Numbered from the stretch's first letter, positions 17,071 to 25,838 are shown. The stretch: DNA of 64,000 bases from CALJFL01 sp963669435 (GCA_963669435.1 OY770025.1:62001-126000); one strand, 5' to 3'. Notes: a model not told the origin generated them from the letters alone. Made by a program: numbers and translations.

Positions 17071-17766
17071 TCAATTTTTCACGCATCTGACTGAAAACAT
17101 GTAGTTTTTTCCCAGTGTGGCTCGACGTATCTCGCCCTTATGGGTATTCCAGGAGGCATAAGCCAGCGTTCTTGCATAAGCTTCTTTTTCTGTCGCGCTG
17201 CTGCTTGTCCAAAACTCTGTGTATATTCCCTGGGTGATGTACCAGTTGTTCCACTTAACACCGGCAGGTGTGGCAGAAAAGCCGTGTTTGTTGACCTGTG
17301 ACTGATCGAATTTCTTAAACATAGAGTCTGGCTGGGAGTCTTTCAGCGTGATTGCTATGTCGTTATCGCCTCGCCATCCGGTCTTATCCAAATCCTCTTC
17401 GGGCACACCAATGGCTCGTTCCAGGGCTTTCCAATCCGCATCAGAGGCAACTCTCCAGCCAACGGGACAGATATTTCTCTCATCGCTTACATCGTGCCAG
17501 GCATATAACCGGCCATACTTTAAAAGGTTACTTTCGTCGTCATCTGGAATAAAAGCTGTCTCGATTTCTGAGCCATCTTGAAAAACGGTGCTCCTGAGGT
17601 TTTCGGCCAGCCAGATATCGCTGCCAATCTTCACAGTACGATAGGTGTTGCCCTCCATATCCTGGACAGTACCTTCCGACCCACTGACCTGTTCACTTAC
17701 ATTGCTTGCAGATGACATGCTCGAGATCGACATAAGGATTCCTACGGCCAATACTATTTTCTTCAT
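17071..17766 (-). CDS. Exported FISUMP-domain protein, 231 aa
   Basis: Signal peptide MKKIVLAVGILMSISSMSSAS, then the Fibrobacter-succinogenes-major-paralogous (FISUMP) domain: 'DMEGNTYRTVKIGSDIWLAENL', 'YGRLYAWHDV', 'CPVGWRVASDADWKALE', 'GFSATPAG' and 'FWTSSSA', ending 'FSVRCVKN'. Such proteins are exported and common in Bacteroidetes and Fibrobacteres, scattered in Proteobacteria; their function is not known. The ATG at 17766 is chosen because the signal peptide starts there; the frame is open to 17829. The 'CPVGW' and 'VRC' cysteines could form a disulfide. No lipobox is visible. Confidence 0.8.
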   Translation of the reverse strand: MKKIVLAVGILMSISSMSSASNVSEQVSGSEGTVQDMEGNTYRTVKIGSDIWLAENLRSTVFQDGSEIETAFIPDDDESNLLKYGRLYAWHDVSDERNICPVGWRVASDADWKALERAIGVPEEDLDKTGWRGDNDIAITLKDSQPDSMFKKFDQSQVNKHGFSATPAGVKWNNWYITQGIYTEFWTSSSATEKEAYARTLAYASWNTHKGEIRRATLGKNYMFSVRCVKN

Positions 17767-17854
17767 CACATTTACTACTATTAAAGGCGAGTTAAGCTGC
17801 AATCGTTCATTTCGGCTAAGATCCATCATTGTTCGTGGATCATCCTGCGCAAAA

Positions 17855-18805
17855 CTACACTATCCAACTCAGGGAAGTTTCATTCTCAGAGAGTGTCCAC
17901 AATCGGGTTAAAACCTCCTTATCCAGAACGAAAGACTCGAGTTCGCACTCACCCACCGGACCGACCCAATTCATTCGTCCTGAGGGTCCATAGTAAGCTC
18001 TCTCTTTCAGGTTCTCTTCAGTGGCACACATTACTTCAGGATAAGCCCCTTTTTCGGCCGATTGAGCCAGGCCCATCTTCACCATCAATGACCAGCTGAA
18101 TCGGGTAGCAAAACTGGCACTTTCGCGGATCAACGAGGTATCTGAAGCACCGGGGTGGCAGACATACACTTTCGCGTTTTTGTTAGCGGCCTGAATTCTC
18201 TCTTGTAATTCGTAGGCAAACATCATCTGTGCCAACTTACTCTGGCTGTAAACCTTGTTGGGATGGTAGTTTTTGTCCCAGTTCATATCTTCAAACTGGA
18301 TGGTTCTCAGCCCCATTCTGTGCCCCTCGCTGGAGACAACTACAATACGTCCCGCAGATGCATCAATGCGCTCAAACAGCAGTCCGCATAGCAGAAAATG
18401 ACCGTAGTGGTTAACACCCAACTGACTTTCAAAACCGTCGACTGTAATCTCCTGCTTCGCAATCTGTGCGATAGCGCCATTGCAAATAAGCGCGTCGATG
18501 CGAGGACACTTATCTAATATCTCCGCCGCAGCCGTGCGCACTGACGCGAGTTCCGCGAGATCCATGAGTACATAGCTTACGTCCGCAGTGTTGCCAAATT
18601 CCTCTTTCAATTTCTCGATGGCCGCTTCGGATTTGCCAGGATTGCGGTTAAGCATTACGACTTTCGCGCCCTTGGAAAGCAGTATCCGTGATGCCTGAAA
18701 CCCTGCACCGGTGTTAGCACCGGTAATGAGAAAGGTTTTGCCAGCAAGTGAGCTGATTCGCTCGGGTGTCCAGCCCTCGGGGCCAAATTGAGTATCGGTA
18801 GCCAT
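17855..18805 (-). CDS. SDR, paralogue of the 5814-6758 gene, 316 aa
   Basis: Same architecture as the SDR at 5814-6758: TGANTGAGFQASR, MLNRN, 'CNGAIAQ' in place of NNAG, and catalytic YSQSKLAQ. The two share the opening FGxxGWTPERxxSLAGKT, the loop 'VSSEGHRMG/VGSKGYKFG' and a C-terminal 'TSLSW/TGLSW' ending, suggesting a within-genome duplication or two copies serving the same substrate class. ATG at 18805; no strong ribosome site. Substrate unknown; retinol dehydrogenase-like relatives act on large hydrophobic alcohols. Confidence 0.85.
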   Translation of the reverse strand: MATDTQFGPEGWTPERISSLAGKTFLITGANTGAGFQASRILLSKGAKVVMLNRNPGKSEAAIEKLKEEFGNTADVSYVLMDLAELASVRTAAAEILDKCPRIDALICNGAIAQIAKQEITVDGFESQLGVNHYGHFLLCGLLFERIDASAGRIVVVSSEGHRMGLRTIQFEDMNWDKNYHPNKVYSQSKLAQMMFAYELQERIQAANKNAKVYVCHPGASDTSLIRESASFATRFSWSLMVKMGLAQSAEKGAYPEVMCATEENLKERAYYGPSGRMNWVGPVGECELESFVLDKEVLTRLWTLSENETSLSWIV

Positions 18806-19172
18806 TGTTCAATTCCTGCTTAATCTCTATCGGGAAGATTCGTCAAAAACAAACAATAACTCTCAAGAGCATCTACAACTAGGCGATATGCTCTCGAAAA
18901 ATTGCCTGATTGTATCGACCTTGTTAGATCAGTTTTTAGCTAATAAAGCCTTAAGAACCGTTGGAGATAAAGACGGATACCACGATTTCTTGAAATCCGG
19001 ATCAACAGGGATCAGCCTGCACAATTCCGAATACGCTCTGTGATACACCCCAGAAATTGCAATAAATACCGCATCACTTCTTCGGACGACTGATTTCACG
19101 CGCCTTCGGGAGCGGCAATAAAAAGTGTCTCCGGCAGGCACACGAAAGTTGACGCATCTCTGAAACTAATGT
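18806..19172. other. Upstream part of a 539-base non-coding gap
   Basis: Divergent promoter region between the SDR (minus) and the LLM-oxidoreductase operon (plus). It contains one 70-codon minus-strand frame (18929-19141) whose protein (rich in R, S, V) matches no family I recognise. Apart from the operator annotated next and AT-rich promoter-like tracts, I see nothing here. Confidence 0.5.
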
Positions 19173-19190
19173 ACTGTACGACCAATAAGT
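19173..19190 (+). promoter_or_regulatory. Candidate TetR-type operator, site iii
   Basis: Plus strand: ACTGTACGACCAATAAGT, 155 bp upstream of the LLM-oxidoreductase start. It lies in the 30-base segment (19166-19195) shared with the TonB-receptor upstream region in opposite orientation. Core AATAAGTATGT is also found, reverse-complemented, at the ligase/tetR intergenic site (27564-27581). Confidence 0.55.
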
Positions 19191-19344
19191 ATGTTTCAAC
19201 CAATTAGCTAACTATCAAACGCTTCCTTGAGACAGAATTAGCCTGTAACGCAGGCATGAACTTTCTGAGGGATATGAAGTTGGATGGTTATCGAGCGCAA
19301 CAGCGAGGAAGTCGCTGGCCAATTAAAGTGAGGAGAGAATAAAG

Positions 19345-20622
19345 ATGACCGGTAGTGATCAAGAGCCTCGTTCAAGCGAGATCTGGGAAAAGGTCCGTGA
19401 ACAACTTAGCGTCGAAGTACCCAAGGAGGTGTATAGCATCAAGCTGGAGCCCCTGGTATTTGTAGAATCACGCGATAACGTGGTGCAACTTGAGCTTCCA
19501 GCGCCCTACAGCGATTGGAGTGATTGGGTTCAGAACACCTTTGGTAAGCGAATGCTGCAGTTGTGGCGAGAGGCAGATGACAGTATTACTGAACTGAAGG
19601 TTGTAGCGCCTTCGGACTCAGGCCCGACAGCTGCCGAGGCCGAAGCATTGGAAGAGCAGCGCCGAGCTGCGGCTGCCAAGCTGGAACAGGGGTGGGTCAA
19701 AGCGGTCGATCGCGCACGAGAGAGAGGCCGCATAGAAACTAAAATAGATGCAGAACCGGTCAAAAAACAACTGGGCAAAATCGGCGCCTGGAGCCGTACG
19801 CCCTACTTCGGTCCAGCTGAAATGGCGACAACTATGGGAAAAACCGCCGAAGATCTCGGTTACTCGGCGTTATGGATTCCCGGTTTTGATGGTGGCCACA
19901 TTTTCGAACGCTGCGGTATGGCGCTGGCAGCCACTTCAAACCTGACCGTCGGCACCAGCATCGTCAATATCTGGCGTCACGAGCCCGCCGAGGCCGCCCA
20001 GGAAGCCAAAAAACTGCGTGACGACAGCGGTGGCCGTTTCCTGCTTGGCCTGGGGGCCAGTCACAAAGGTCTTGTCGGCGACGCCTACGAGAAAATCTCT
20101 CCGCTGGCAAAGATGCGGGGCTATGTCGAAGACCTCGCTGCCGAGGGCCTGCCGGGAGAGGGTTGTGTGCTTGGCGCCTTCGGTCCCAAAATGCTGGAAC
20201 TCGGCGCCACTCACTCTGCCGGTGGTCACCCCTACCTGGTAACCGCCGAGTACACTGCTGCGGCGCGAGCGGTTCTGGGTGAAGGGCCGTTGCTCGCACC
20301 CGAAGTGGCGGTGATTCTCGAGAGCGACCCCGACAAGGCTCGAGCCATCGCCCGAGAGTTTGTCACACTGTATCTGCGGGCACCGAACTACGCCAACAAT
20401 ATGTATCGCCTCGGCTACACTGTCGAAGATTTCACCGTCGAAGGCGGCGATATCAGCGATCGCCTGATCGACGCACTGGTCCCCTGGGGTGATCCAGAGA
20501 CTATCGCGGCCAAGGTGCACGCCCATCTAGATGCCGGTGCTGACCACGTGGGCGTTCAGTCCTGGGGTCCAAAACCGGAAGTGGAGGTCTGGCGCGAGCT
20601 TGCACCCTATCTGCTGGATTGA
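19345..20622 (+). CDS. LLM-class (F420/FMN-type) oxidoreductase with N-terminal DnaA-N-like domain, 425 aa
   Basis: Residues about 138-425 are a luciferase-like TIM barrel ('GAWSRTPYFGPAEMATTMGKTAEDLGYSALWIPG', 'RFLLGLGASH', 'GADHVGVQSWG'), resembling the family often called F420-dependent oxidoreductase, MSMEG_4141 type. Residues about 11-88 instead resemble the DnaA N-terminal domain: IWEKVREQLSVEVP, a 'PL' turn, DNVVQLELP, then DWVQNTFGKRM, the same spacing as 'LW..cL..L..ELP', 'DNTL.L..P', 'DWV...Y' in E. coli DnaA. A helical Ala/Glu-rich linker (about 93-135) joins them. First gene of the operon with SDR, Rieske oxygenase and ferredoxin. ATG at 19345 follows GGAGAG. Confidence 0.75.
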   Translation: MTGSDQEPRSSEIWEKVREQLSVEVPKEVYSIKLEPLVFVESRDNVVQLELPAPYSDWSDWVQNTFGKRMLQLWREADDSITELKVVAPSDSGPTAAEAEALEEQRRAAAAKLEQGWVKAVDRARERGRIETKIDAEPVKKQLGKIGAWSRTPYFGPAEMATTMGKTAEDLGYSALWIPGFDGGHIFERCGMALAATSNLTVGTSIVNIWRHEPAEAAQEAKKLRDDSGGRFLLGLGASHKGLVGDAYEKISPLAKMRGYVEDLAAEGLPGEGCVLGAFGPKMLELGATHSAGGHPYLVTAEYTAAARAVLGEGPLLAPEVAVILESDPDKARAIAREFVTLYLRAPNYANNMYRLGYTVEDFTVEGGDISDRLIDALVPWGDPETIAAKVHAHLDAGADHVGVQSWGPKPEVEVWRELAPYLLD

Positions 20623-20673
20623 TCCACTTCAGGTAGCCATAGACATGATAAGGAAAGAGAAGGAGTTACGGAT

Positions 20674-21465
20674 ATGAGCAGATTAGAGGGTAAGGCCACT
20701 CTTATCACGGGAGGAGCCTCGGGAATTGGCGAAGGCACTGTCAGGCGTTTCGTGGCTGAGGGCGCAAAGGTAACCATCGCCGACCTGGATGAAGAGAGAG
20801 GCACCGCCCTCGCCGCCGAGCTCGGTGATGAGGTACTGTTCATTCGCACCGATGTATCCGTTGAGCAGGATGTCTCCCAGGCAATCACACAAACTATCGA
20901 CCGATGGGGCAAACTGGACTGCCTGTTCAATAACGCCGGTGGCGGCGGAGCCAACGGCCCGCTCGCCTCTATCCCGGTAGAGGATTTCGATATCACGATC
21001 AATGCCTACCTCAAAAGTGTGTTTCTCGGCATGAAGCATGTCGCCGAACACATGATGGAACGTGGCAGCGGGAGTATTATCAACAACGCTTCGGTGTGCG
21101 GTCTTACTTCCGGTGTGGGGCCACATTTGTATTCAGCGGCCAAGGCAGGTGTTATCGGTCTTTCCAATAGCGCAGCGCTCGAGTTCGGTCACTATGGCGT
21201 ACGTGTCAACTCTATCTGCCCCGGCTGTGTGGATACCCCGATATTCCAGGGCGTTACGACGGTGCTGGATCACTTTAAGGAAATCACCCCGATTGGTCGC
21301 GTGGGCACGCCGGATGACCTGGCCGCCATGGCGCTATTTCTCGCCAGTGATGAGTCGAGCTGGATCACCGGCCAGTCGATGGTCGTCGACGGAGGCCTCA
21401 GCACCGGCACGCCCTGGCACCAATGGGCTGAGCACCTGAAGATTCCCAAACCCATCGGAAGCTGA
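20674..21465 (+). CDS. SDR family oxidoreductase, 263 aa
   Basis: Classical SDR: TGGASGIGEGT near residue 12, NNAGGGG near 87, Ser in 'NNASVCG', catalytic YSAAKAG near 151, C-terminal GQSMVVDGG. This wording resembles cyclopentanol/secondary-alcohol and dihydrodiol dehydrogenases, which fits its place directly before a Rieske oxygenase (a cis-diol or alcohol dehydrogenase role is inference). Good ribosome site AAGGAG. 51 bp after the LLM gene, 103 bp before the oxygenase. Confidence 0.85.
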   Translation: MSRLEGKATLITGGASGIGEGTVRRFVAEGAKVTIADLDEERGTALAAELGDEVLFIRTDVSVEQDVSQAITQTIDRWGKLDCLFNNAGGGGANGPLASIPVEDFDITINAYLKSVFLGMKHVAEHMMERGSGSIINNASVCGLTSGVGPHLYSAAKAGVIGLSNSAALEFGHYGVRVNSICPGCVDTPIFQGVTTVLDHFKEITPIGRVGTPDDLAAMALFLASDESSWITGQSMVVDGGLSTGTPWHQWAEHLKIPKPIGS

Positions 21466-21568
21466 CCCAATTTCTGTGTTAATGGGCACCCCACTGGAAT
21501 GGGCACATTCCGGAACTGGGGTTTTATCGAACGTGCAATACACAAACTTTACATCGTAGGACATTAGG

Positions 21569-22819
21569 ATGGATCGCCAAACAGAAGACTTGATTCAGGC
21601 AGGTATGGATTACGAGGGCTCACGCAAGGAACCCCCCGCCGATTTCCCGCAACTTCCGGATATTCCGGTACGACGCTACACAGACCCGGACTTCTTCGAG
21701 CTCGAACTGAAAAAACTGTGGCAGAACTCCTGGTTGTATGTCGCCCACGATGATGAGCTACCCAACCCAGGGGACTTCCTTCTCTTTGAGCGCGGCAGCG
21801 CCCCGATTTTCCTTATCCGGGGAAACGATGGCGTCGTGCGCGCATTCTTTAACACCTGCCGGCATCGTGGGTCACCCATTGTTGAAAGCGAATCGGGAAA
21901 CAAACGCGGATTGATGTGCGGCTATCACGGCTGGACTTACAATCTGGAGGGGGACCTGATCAACCTGCGCGACAAGCGCGATTTCGTCAATCTGGATATG
22001 TCTTGCCGGAGTCTCTACAAAGTTCGTTGCGAGAAGTACGGAAACTTCATATTTATTAACGAAAATCCCGACGCGGAGCCGCTGTTAGACTACCTCGGCC
22101 CCTTTGTGAAAGACTTCGATGAGATGCAACCGGACAAGCTGCGATTTGTCGAGCGCCACGGGTTTGAGTTGAAGTGTAATGTGAAGGTGTTGATGGATGC
22201 CTTCCTGGAAACCTACCACATCAAAAACCTGCACCCGAATACGCTCGACCCGGTATTCGATCACCGCGGTACCCATATCACGCTCTGGGAGAAGGGGCAC
22301 TCCCGCATGGTCATACCGGCGCGGGATCACTCCCTGGTCAGCCAATTGGCCGAAGGCTTTAAAGAAATCGACTCGGTATGTGAGACCGCGCGGACTTCCA
22401 GCTGTACTTACAATATTTTCCCCAACCTCACATCGCATATAGATCACACGGGGACACCGTTCCTGACGTTCTGGCCAGTGGATATAGAAACTACTTATGC
22501 AGAGGTCCACTGGTTTACACCGGACCTTGAAGGTGAGCCTCTGCCAGAGCTCTGGAAAGACCGAATCAGCCATCTCGACATGGTCCTGGGAGAGGACATA
22601 ACGTATATGCCCGGCATTCAGAAATCACTGCAATCCAGTGTCTTCGAAGGTATCCCGCTCAACTACCAGGAGCGTCGGATTTACCACTGGCACGAGGAGT
22701 TGGACCGGCGGATAGGTCGAGAAAATATTCCGCAGGACCAACAGGTTGAACCCAAACTTGAATACCTGATCGCGACTGACTCACCTCATCGCGACAGACT
22801 AGTTAGAGGCGCCGGATGA
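21569..22819 (+). CDS. Rieske non-heme iron oxygenase, alpha subunit, 416 aa
   Basis: N-terminal Rieske [2Fe-2S] domain with C97-R-H99 and C117-G-Y-H120, then a catalytic domain with the mononuclear iron motif NVKVLMDAFLETYHIKNLH (D210, E214, H217, H222). Ring-hydroxylating or O-demethylating oxygenase; substrate unknown. The single-subunit layout (no beta subunit nearby) resembles three-component or KshA/CntA-like oxygenases. Its stop overlaps the ATG of the ferredoxin by 4 bp (ATGA), so the two are translationally coupled. No reductase gene is visible in this window. Confidence 0.9.
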   Translation: MDRQTEDLIQAGMDYEGSRKEPPADFPQLPDIPVRRYTDPDFFELELKKLWQNSWLYVAHDDELPNPGDFLLFERGSAPIFLIRGNDGVVRAFFNTCRHRGSPIVESESGNKRGLMCGYHGWTYNLEGDLINLRDKRDFVNLDMSCRSLYKVRCEKYGNFIFINENPDAEPLLDYLGPFVKDFDEMQPDKLRFVERHGFELKCNVKVLMDAFLETYHIKNLHPNTLDPVFDHRGTHITLWEKGHSRMVIPARDHSLVSQLAEGFKEIDSVCETARTSSCTYNIFPNLTSHIDHTGTPFLTFWPVDIETTYAEVHWFTPDLEGEPLPELWKDRISHLDMVLGEDITYMPGIQKSLQSSVFEGIPLNYQERRIYHWHEELDRRIGRENIPQDQQVEPKLEYLIATDSPHRDRLVRGAG

Positions 22820-23133
22820 TAAAGCTGTTAGTGACAGACCGTGATGGCCAGAACCATGAACTCGATGCTGATACCGGCCTCTCGCTAATGGAGAATCTGC
22901 GGGATCAAGCCTACGGGGTCGAAGCAATATGCGGCGGCCTGTGCTCCTGTGGCACCTGTCACGTCTACATCGGCGAAAACTGGCTGGACAAGATGCCTGG
23001 CGTAGGCGTAGAAGAGGAAGAAATACTCGAAGGTGTCGTTGATCGGGAAACCCACTCCCGCCTCAGCTGCCAGGTTCCTGTGACTGACGAATTGGAAGGC
23101 ATGGATCTGACCATTGCCCCATTTTCGCTCTAA
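22816..23133 (+). CDS. [2Fe-2S] ferredoxin (adrenodoxin/plant type), 105 aa
   Basis: Cluster ligands C39, C45, C48 (pattern C-x5-C-x2-C) and C85, with 'CSCGTCHVYI' and 'SRLSCQV' as in bacterial adrenodoxin-type ferredoxins that serve Rieske oxygenases and P450s. An additional Cys (C43) lies inside the loop. It overlaps the oxygenase gene by 4 bp, so it almost certainly is its electron donor. Ends the operon; the following 214 bases hold no recognisable terminator or gene. Confidence 0.95.
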   Translation: MIKLLVTDRDGQNHELDADTGLSLMENLRDQAYGVEAICGGLCSCGTCHVYIGENWLDKMPGVGVEEEEILEGVVDRETHSRLSCQVPVTDELEGMDLTIAPFSL

Positions 23134-23347
23134 AACCATGCACGACTTTCCTCACCTGGCTGTTACACCAAATTTAGTATACTTCCTACCAGTGTCATGA
23201 AAATAGCAGAGTTGACCTGAGAACTACCGAACAATCGTTGTGTGATTCATAGATACCCATTCAATATACTGGGGTGCTATGAACCGAGAAATTCTGCAGC
23301 GGTAGCGGTGTGTAAAGCACTGTGAATGACATAGCGTTGCTGGCAGA

Positions 23348-24223
23348 CTACAGCGGTTGATAGCTAAAGTTTGTCATCTCTTCGCTCACCTTCCATAAGC
23401 GCTTAGCAGCCTCCATATCTTCCCCCCAAGGTTTGGGTTGCACCTGCCTGCAGTTAACAAAATACTTGCCGGTAACGTCAGCTACGTCATCACTTTGGCA
23501 TAGATAGTTTGATGTGGCGGCGCCTTGCTCTGCGGTTTTAAACAGAAAGGGAGCAACCCTGGTCAAAATCTTAACCCCCGTTATAACGAAGCCTGTACCT
23601 TCTGTGCCTAGATTTGTATTGACGGTGCCGGGGTGTAAGACGTTGCACGTAACGCCATGTGACTTCAGACGCGCGGCAAGCTCGATGGTAAAAAGGTTGT
23701 TCGCCAGTTTTGAGTGCGAATACACTTTTAGTGGTGCAAAACTGTCTTTTGATGACTGTAAATCGTCAAAGTCCATGCCTTTTTTGACAAAGCTATACGA
23801 GTGCGACCCGACATTAACAATGCGCGACCCGTTATTCAGAGCTAGCGGTAGTAACATGCCAGTCAGTAGAAACGGGGCTAAGTGATTAACAGCGAAGTTT
23901 TCTTCAAATCCATCAACTGTTTGCCGCCATTCTGGCGCTGCGTAACCGGCGTTATTTTGAAGAACATCGATCTTGTCGCCCCAGCTTAGAATTTCCTCGG
24001 CACCTTTGCGAACCGATTCTAAACTACTGAAATCGGCAAGGGCATAGCGGTGATTGTTTCGGCCAGAGGCAGCTTCAATCTGTGCCAAGGTGTTTTCCGC
24101 TTTTTCTTGGCTGCGTGCCACCAGCGTGACTCTTGCGCCTGCTCCTGCCAAAGCAATCGCCGAAGCCTGTCCAATACCGGAAGTAGCACCGGTTACAACC
24201 ACGTGTTTACTCTCCAAATTCAT
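23348..24223 (-). CDS. SDR, retinol-dehydrogenase-like, 291 aa
   Basis: TGATSGIGQASA near residue 11, 'QNNAGYA' and catalytic 'YSHSKLAN', with the C-terminal layout of the WW-oxidoreductase/retinol dehydrogenase group. ATG at 24223 chosen over an upstream in-frame start at 24280 because AGGTGAAC precedes it and the Rossmann strand follows directly. Stands alone, with no cotranscribed partner; the convergent ferredoxin operon ends 215 bp away. Confidence 0.85.
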   Translation of the reverse strand: MNLESKHVVVTGATSGIGQASAIALAGAGARVTLVARSQEKAENTLAQIEAASGRNNHRYALADFSSLESVRKGAEEILSWGDKIDVLQNNAGYAAPEWRQTVDGFEENFAVNHLAPFLLTGMLLPLALNNGSRIVNVGSHSYSFVKKGMDFDDLQSSKDSFAPLKVYSHSKLANNLFTIELAARLKSHGVTCNVLHPGTVNTNLGTEGTGFVITGVKILTRVAPFLFKTAEQGAATSNYLCQSDDVADVTGKYFVNCRQVQPKPWGEDMEAAKRLWKVSEEMTNFSYQPL

Positions 24224-24360
24224 TGTTTCGTTCACCTTGTTGATTTTGAAGGATCTACGCGAGAGCTGTGAAAAATCCAAGGCCGAAAATTATCCGGGCC
24301 AGGAATGACTCCGCGGCAGCGTCTTGTAGCGGATTACTAACTCTCAGGCGCAGGAGCTAT

Positions 24361-24867
24361 TTATTCAGGCAAAAAGTCAGCCACAGGCGTCTTCACCCAC
24401 CCATCCTCATACGGCGTGAGGAAGTTGAATACAAATCGCAGACGACTTAGCTTCCATTTACCTTCAACGCAGACGTACTCGTTGTCGTATCGACCTTGAA
24501 CCCATCTTGCCTGCTCCCCATTCGCTGTCATGGAGGTCGTCATACCGGTTAGATAGAACGCGCCTTTTGCTTTGTTCCCATCTACCGTAATGTATGGAGT
24601 GACAGGTTGATGGCGCATCATCGGCGTTAGTTCGCACGATTTGATTAAAAACTGTCTTAACTCCGCTCTGGTGGTCCAAGTCGTCATATTGCTTTCAAAA
24701 CCGACATTCCACTCGAACTCTTCGTCGAAAAGACAGAGAAGATCGTCGATTGCCGCAGTGTCGATGTAAAACGAATACAAGGCTTGAATATTAGTGATTT
24801 CTTGAACGGCCTCGGTTTTTCTGACGCGTTCTTCCAGTGCTTTTAATCGGTCTAGTTCAGTTGACAA
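24361..24867 (-). CDS. SnoaL/NTF2-like protein, 168 aa
   Basis: Cone-shaped NTF2-like fold expected from 'EIQ..YSFYIDTAAIDDLLCLFDEEFEWNVG', 'MTTWTTRAELRQFL' and 'WVQGRYDNEYVCVEGKWKLSRLRF'. Starts with TTG at 24867 after a strong GAGGAG. Family members include steroid isomerases, lyases and many proteins of unknown function commonly paired with SDRs or oxygenases. No catalytic assignment possible. Confidence 0.75.
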   Translation of the reverse strand: MSTELDRLKALEERVRKTEAVQEITNIQALYSFYIDTAAIDDLLCLFDEEFEWNVGFESNMTTWTTRAELRQFLIKSCELTPMMRHQPVTPYITVDGNKAKGAFYLTGMTTSMTANGEQARWVQGRYDNEYVCVEGKWKLSRLRFVFNFLTPYEDGWVKTPVADFLPE

Positions 24868-25016
24868 AGCTAAGCTCCTCTTCTCGGATTAAGTACATCG
24901 ACATCTGGATTCTGAATCTCGATCACAATTGACCCTGATCATCACGTTGCGGCATAGGATTCAGATTCTTCGCTTATTGCCACCAAGCTATACCGACTGG
25001 CTTCAGGTTTAACCAG

Positions 25017-25820
25017 CTATTGATCGACCTCTACCACCTGCTGGCTGGACCACAGCGTCAAATCACCACAATCCAGCACCGCCTTTTGCCTTTTCCGCAG
25101 CCGCTGACCTGCATCGGTGTTGAGCAGTTCGGCGGCGTAGTTTCTCCGGCCAACCGCACTCCCATGTCCTGAGTAGATAAGCACATCCGACTCTCCAGAG
25201 GCGCGTTGAGAAGGTGGGAACAGCGCTGTTGCAAATGCAGGTGCATGGTCGCCCATCCCTTTCATGACGTCGTGCATCTGGGAAATTAACTCTCGCAGCT
25301 GTTCATTGCTGGTGGCATCGAGAAAGCTGCAGCGTTGAGACGCTATGAACACAGGGCCATCTGGAACGGACGCACCGGGATTACCACGTGGAAAAATCAT
25401 CTGTGCCGCACTTATACCCGCGGCACAATCGGATACGGAGGAAAACCGCTCCAGCAATGCAGGCCCGAGCCCGCTGGCTTGCCAGGCGTCGACCGAAGCA
25501 CCGAACGCACCCATATCCCGGTGGATGTTAAACCAGACAAAATCAGCGTGGGCATCACCGCTGGTTAACGTCCAAACGTATGCGGGTGGCAATATCAGCC
25601 CAACCTGGTCTGCCTCGGAAACCATGGCATCCCTCACCTTGAGCACGTCGTCAATGCTTCTGCCGTCATGGTAGGAACAGGTCCAGGTCTGGGCGATCAT
25701 CGGCGGGTACACAGTCTCGGCTGCCCTCGCGGAGGTACCCAGGACGCCGATCAGCAGTGTCAGGACTATGCTGAGGATCGTTAGTAACAACACCGGGTCA
25801 GCCCTGAATTGTGAAGACAT
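25017..25820 (-). CDS. Exported hypothetical protein, 267 aa
   Basis: An N-terminal hydrophobic segment (LLLTILSIVLTLLIGVLGTSARA) reads as a signal peptide or single anchor. The rest contains conserved-looking 'QTWTCSYHDGRSIDDVLKVRDAMVSE' and 'FVWFNIHRDMGAFGA', and four cysteines likely to form disulfides. I do not recognise the family. It begins 19 bp after the CoA-ligase stop in the same orientation and is probably cotranscribed with it. Confidence 0.65.
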   Translation of the reverse strand: MSSQFRADPVLLLTILSIVLTLLIGVLGTSARAAETVYPPMIAQTWTCSYHDGRSIDDVLKVRDAMVSEADQVGLILPPAYVWTLTSGDAHADFVWFNIHRDMGAFGASVDAWQASGLGPALLERFSSVSDCAAGISAAQMIFPRGNPGASVPDGPVFIASQRCSFLDATSNEQLRELISQMHDVMKGMGDHAPAFATALFPPSQRASGESDVLIYSGHGSAVGRRNYAAELLNTDAGQRLRKRQKAVLDCGDLTLWSSQQVVEVDQ

Positions 25821-25838
25821 TTGCGCGCGAATGCCGGG

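Noticed and set aside
16824..17090. 88-codon plus-strand frame between the TonB receptor and the FISUMP gene
   Set aside because: Overlaps the FISUMP gene end and the operator region; residue composition is not protein-like.
18929..19141. 70-codon frame in the gap before the LLM operon
   Set aside because: No ribosome site, no family match, odd composition; could be a decayed fragment but I cannot support that.
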